Shown here: positions 63,485-64,000 of the stretch, piece after piece
Layout: every line of letters begins with the position of its first letter
Numbering within the stretch: position 1 is the stretch's first letter
Assembly: GCA_023053685.1 (NCBI GenBank)
Contig: JALIGW010000032.1
Location: forward strand, 2,531,862-2,595,861
Reading direction: 5' to 3'
Origin: Diadophis punctatus similis
Taxonomy: Eukaryota; Chordata; Lepidosauria; Squamata; Dipsadidae
DNA length: 64,000 nucleotides
Notes under the pieces: model-generated
The model's input: only the letters and a program-made list of their open reading frames with translations
The model's database searches: none
What the model was told of the DNA's origin: nothing
Made by a program: the position numbers and the translations under genes

Positions 63485-63925
63485 GTTCTGACGATGATGA
63501 TAATGATGATGATGGAGAAGGAAAAGGAGAAAGAGAAGGAGAAAGTGCGAGAGAAGAAGTAGCATGAGAGGCACAGGAAATGAGAAGAGAAGAAAGAGGA
63601 CAGGAGGAGGAGGAGAAGAGGATGAAGAGGATGAGGATAGGAGGAGGAGAAGGATGGGAGGAGAAGGAGGAGGAGGAGGAGAGGAGGAGGAGAAGGAGGA
63701 GGATCGGAGGAGGAGGAGGAGGAGGAGAGGAGGAGGAGGAGGAGGAGAGGAGGAGGAGAAGGGGAGGATGGGAGGAAGAGGGGGGAGGAGGAGAAGGAGA
63801 AGGAGGAGTATTGGAGGAGGAGGAGGAGGAGGAGGAGGAGGAGGAGGAGGAGGAGGAGGAGGAGGAGGAGGAGGAGGAGGAGGAGGAGGAGGAGGAGGAG
63901 GAGGAAAGGAGGAGGAGGAGGAGGA
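63485..63925. repeat. GGA-rich purine tract
   Basis: GAT triplets, GGAGAAA runs, then mixed GGA/GAG and a pure (GGA)n block at about 63815-63905. Glu/Arg frames are artefacts. Confidence 0.93.
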
Positions 63926-64000
63926 TTCATATTATACTTATTTTTTCCTGCCCCAGTCACAGCAGTGCATTTTCAATCTGAATAGTTCTATAAGGATCAT

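Overview
The window is vertebrate non-coding DNA made almost entirely of interspersed and simple repeats. I found no host exon, tRNA, rRNA or CRISPR array that I can support. The repeat mix points to a squamate reptile, probably a snake: many CR1 LINE tails, L2-type and BovB LINE ends, tRNA-derived SINEs of the Sauria type, L1, hAT and mariner-type DNA elements, a Ty1/copia element and very many long microsatellites, including GATA arrays. The taxon is an inference from repeat content, not from a gene.

Layout. 0-5 kb: nested hAT elements, then an ORF1-only L1-like element (918-3491) and a solo LTR (4379-4711). 5-12.8 kb: CR1, L2, SINE and microsatellite mosaic. 12841-17465: a complete Ty1/copia retrotransposon with two 266-bp LTRs, an intact 1330-residue Gag-Pol frame and a 5-bp target duplication. 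17.5-28 kb: CR1 tails, a palindromic repeat family and a 1.8-kb purine-rich tandem array. 28002-32017: a 5'-truncated L1 with an open RT frame between two identical 327-bp direct repeats. 32-45 kb: nested LINE/SINE/hAT copies and GATA/GGAT arrays. 45-52 kb: GT, GGA and GAA arrays around CR1 copies, an L1-like insert and a MITE. 52448-54815: a 2.4-kb pentanucleotide satellite with higher-order structure. 55-64 kb: islands without recognised repeats, an LTR interrupted by an L2, more hAT elements and a terminal purine tract.

The elements act as a mobile-element ecology rather than as a pathway. L1 machinery probably mobilised the ORF1-only element and the 49.65-50.39 kb insert. LINE tails adjoin microsatellites repeatedly. 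hAT elements with perfect or near-perfect 8-bp target duplications are scattered throughout. Youngest by internal evidence are the L1 (identical flanking repeats, open frame) and the copia element (about 2% LTR divergence). A repeat family carrying hammerhead-ribozyme-like cores is present in several copies. Very long open frames at 20.4-22.4 kb, 52.4-55.0 kb and in trinucleotide arrays are artefacts of simple repeats.
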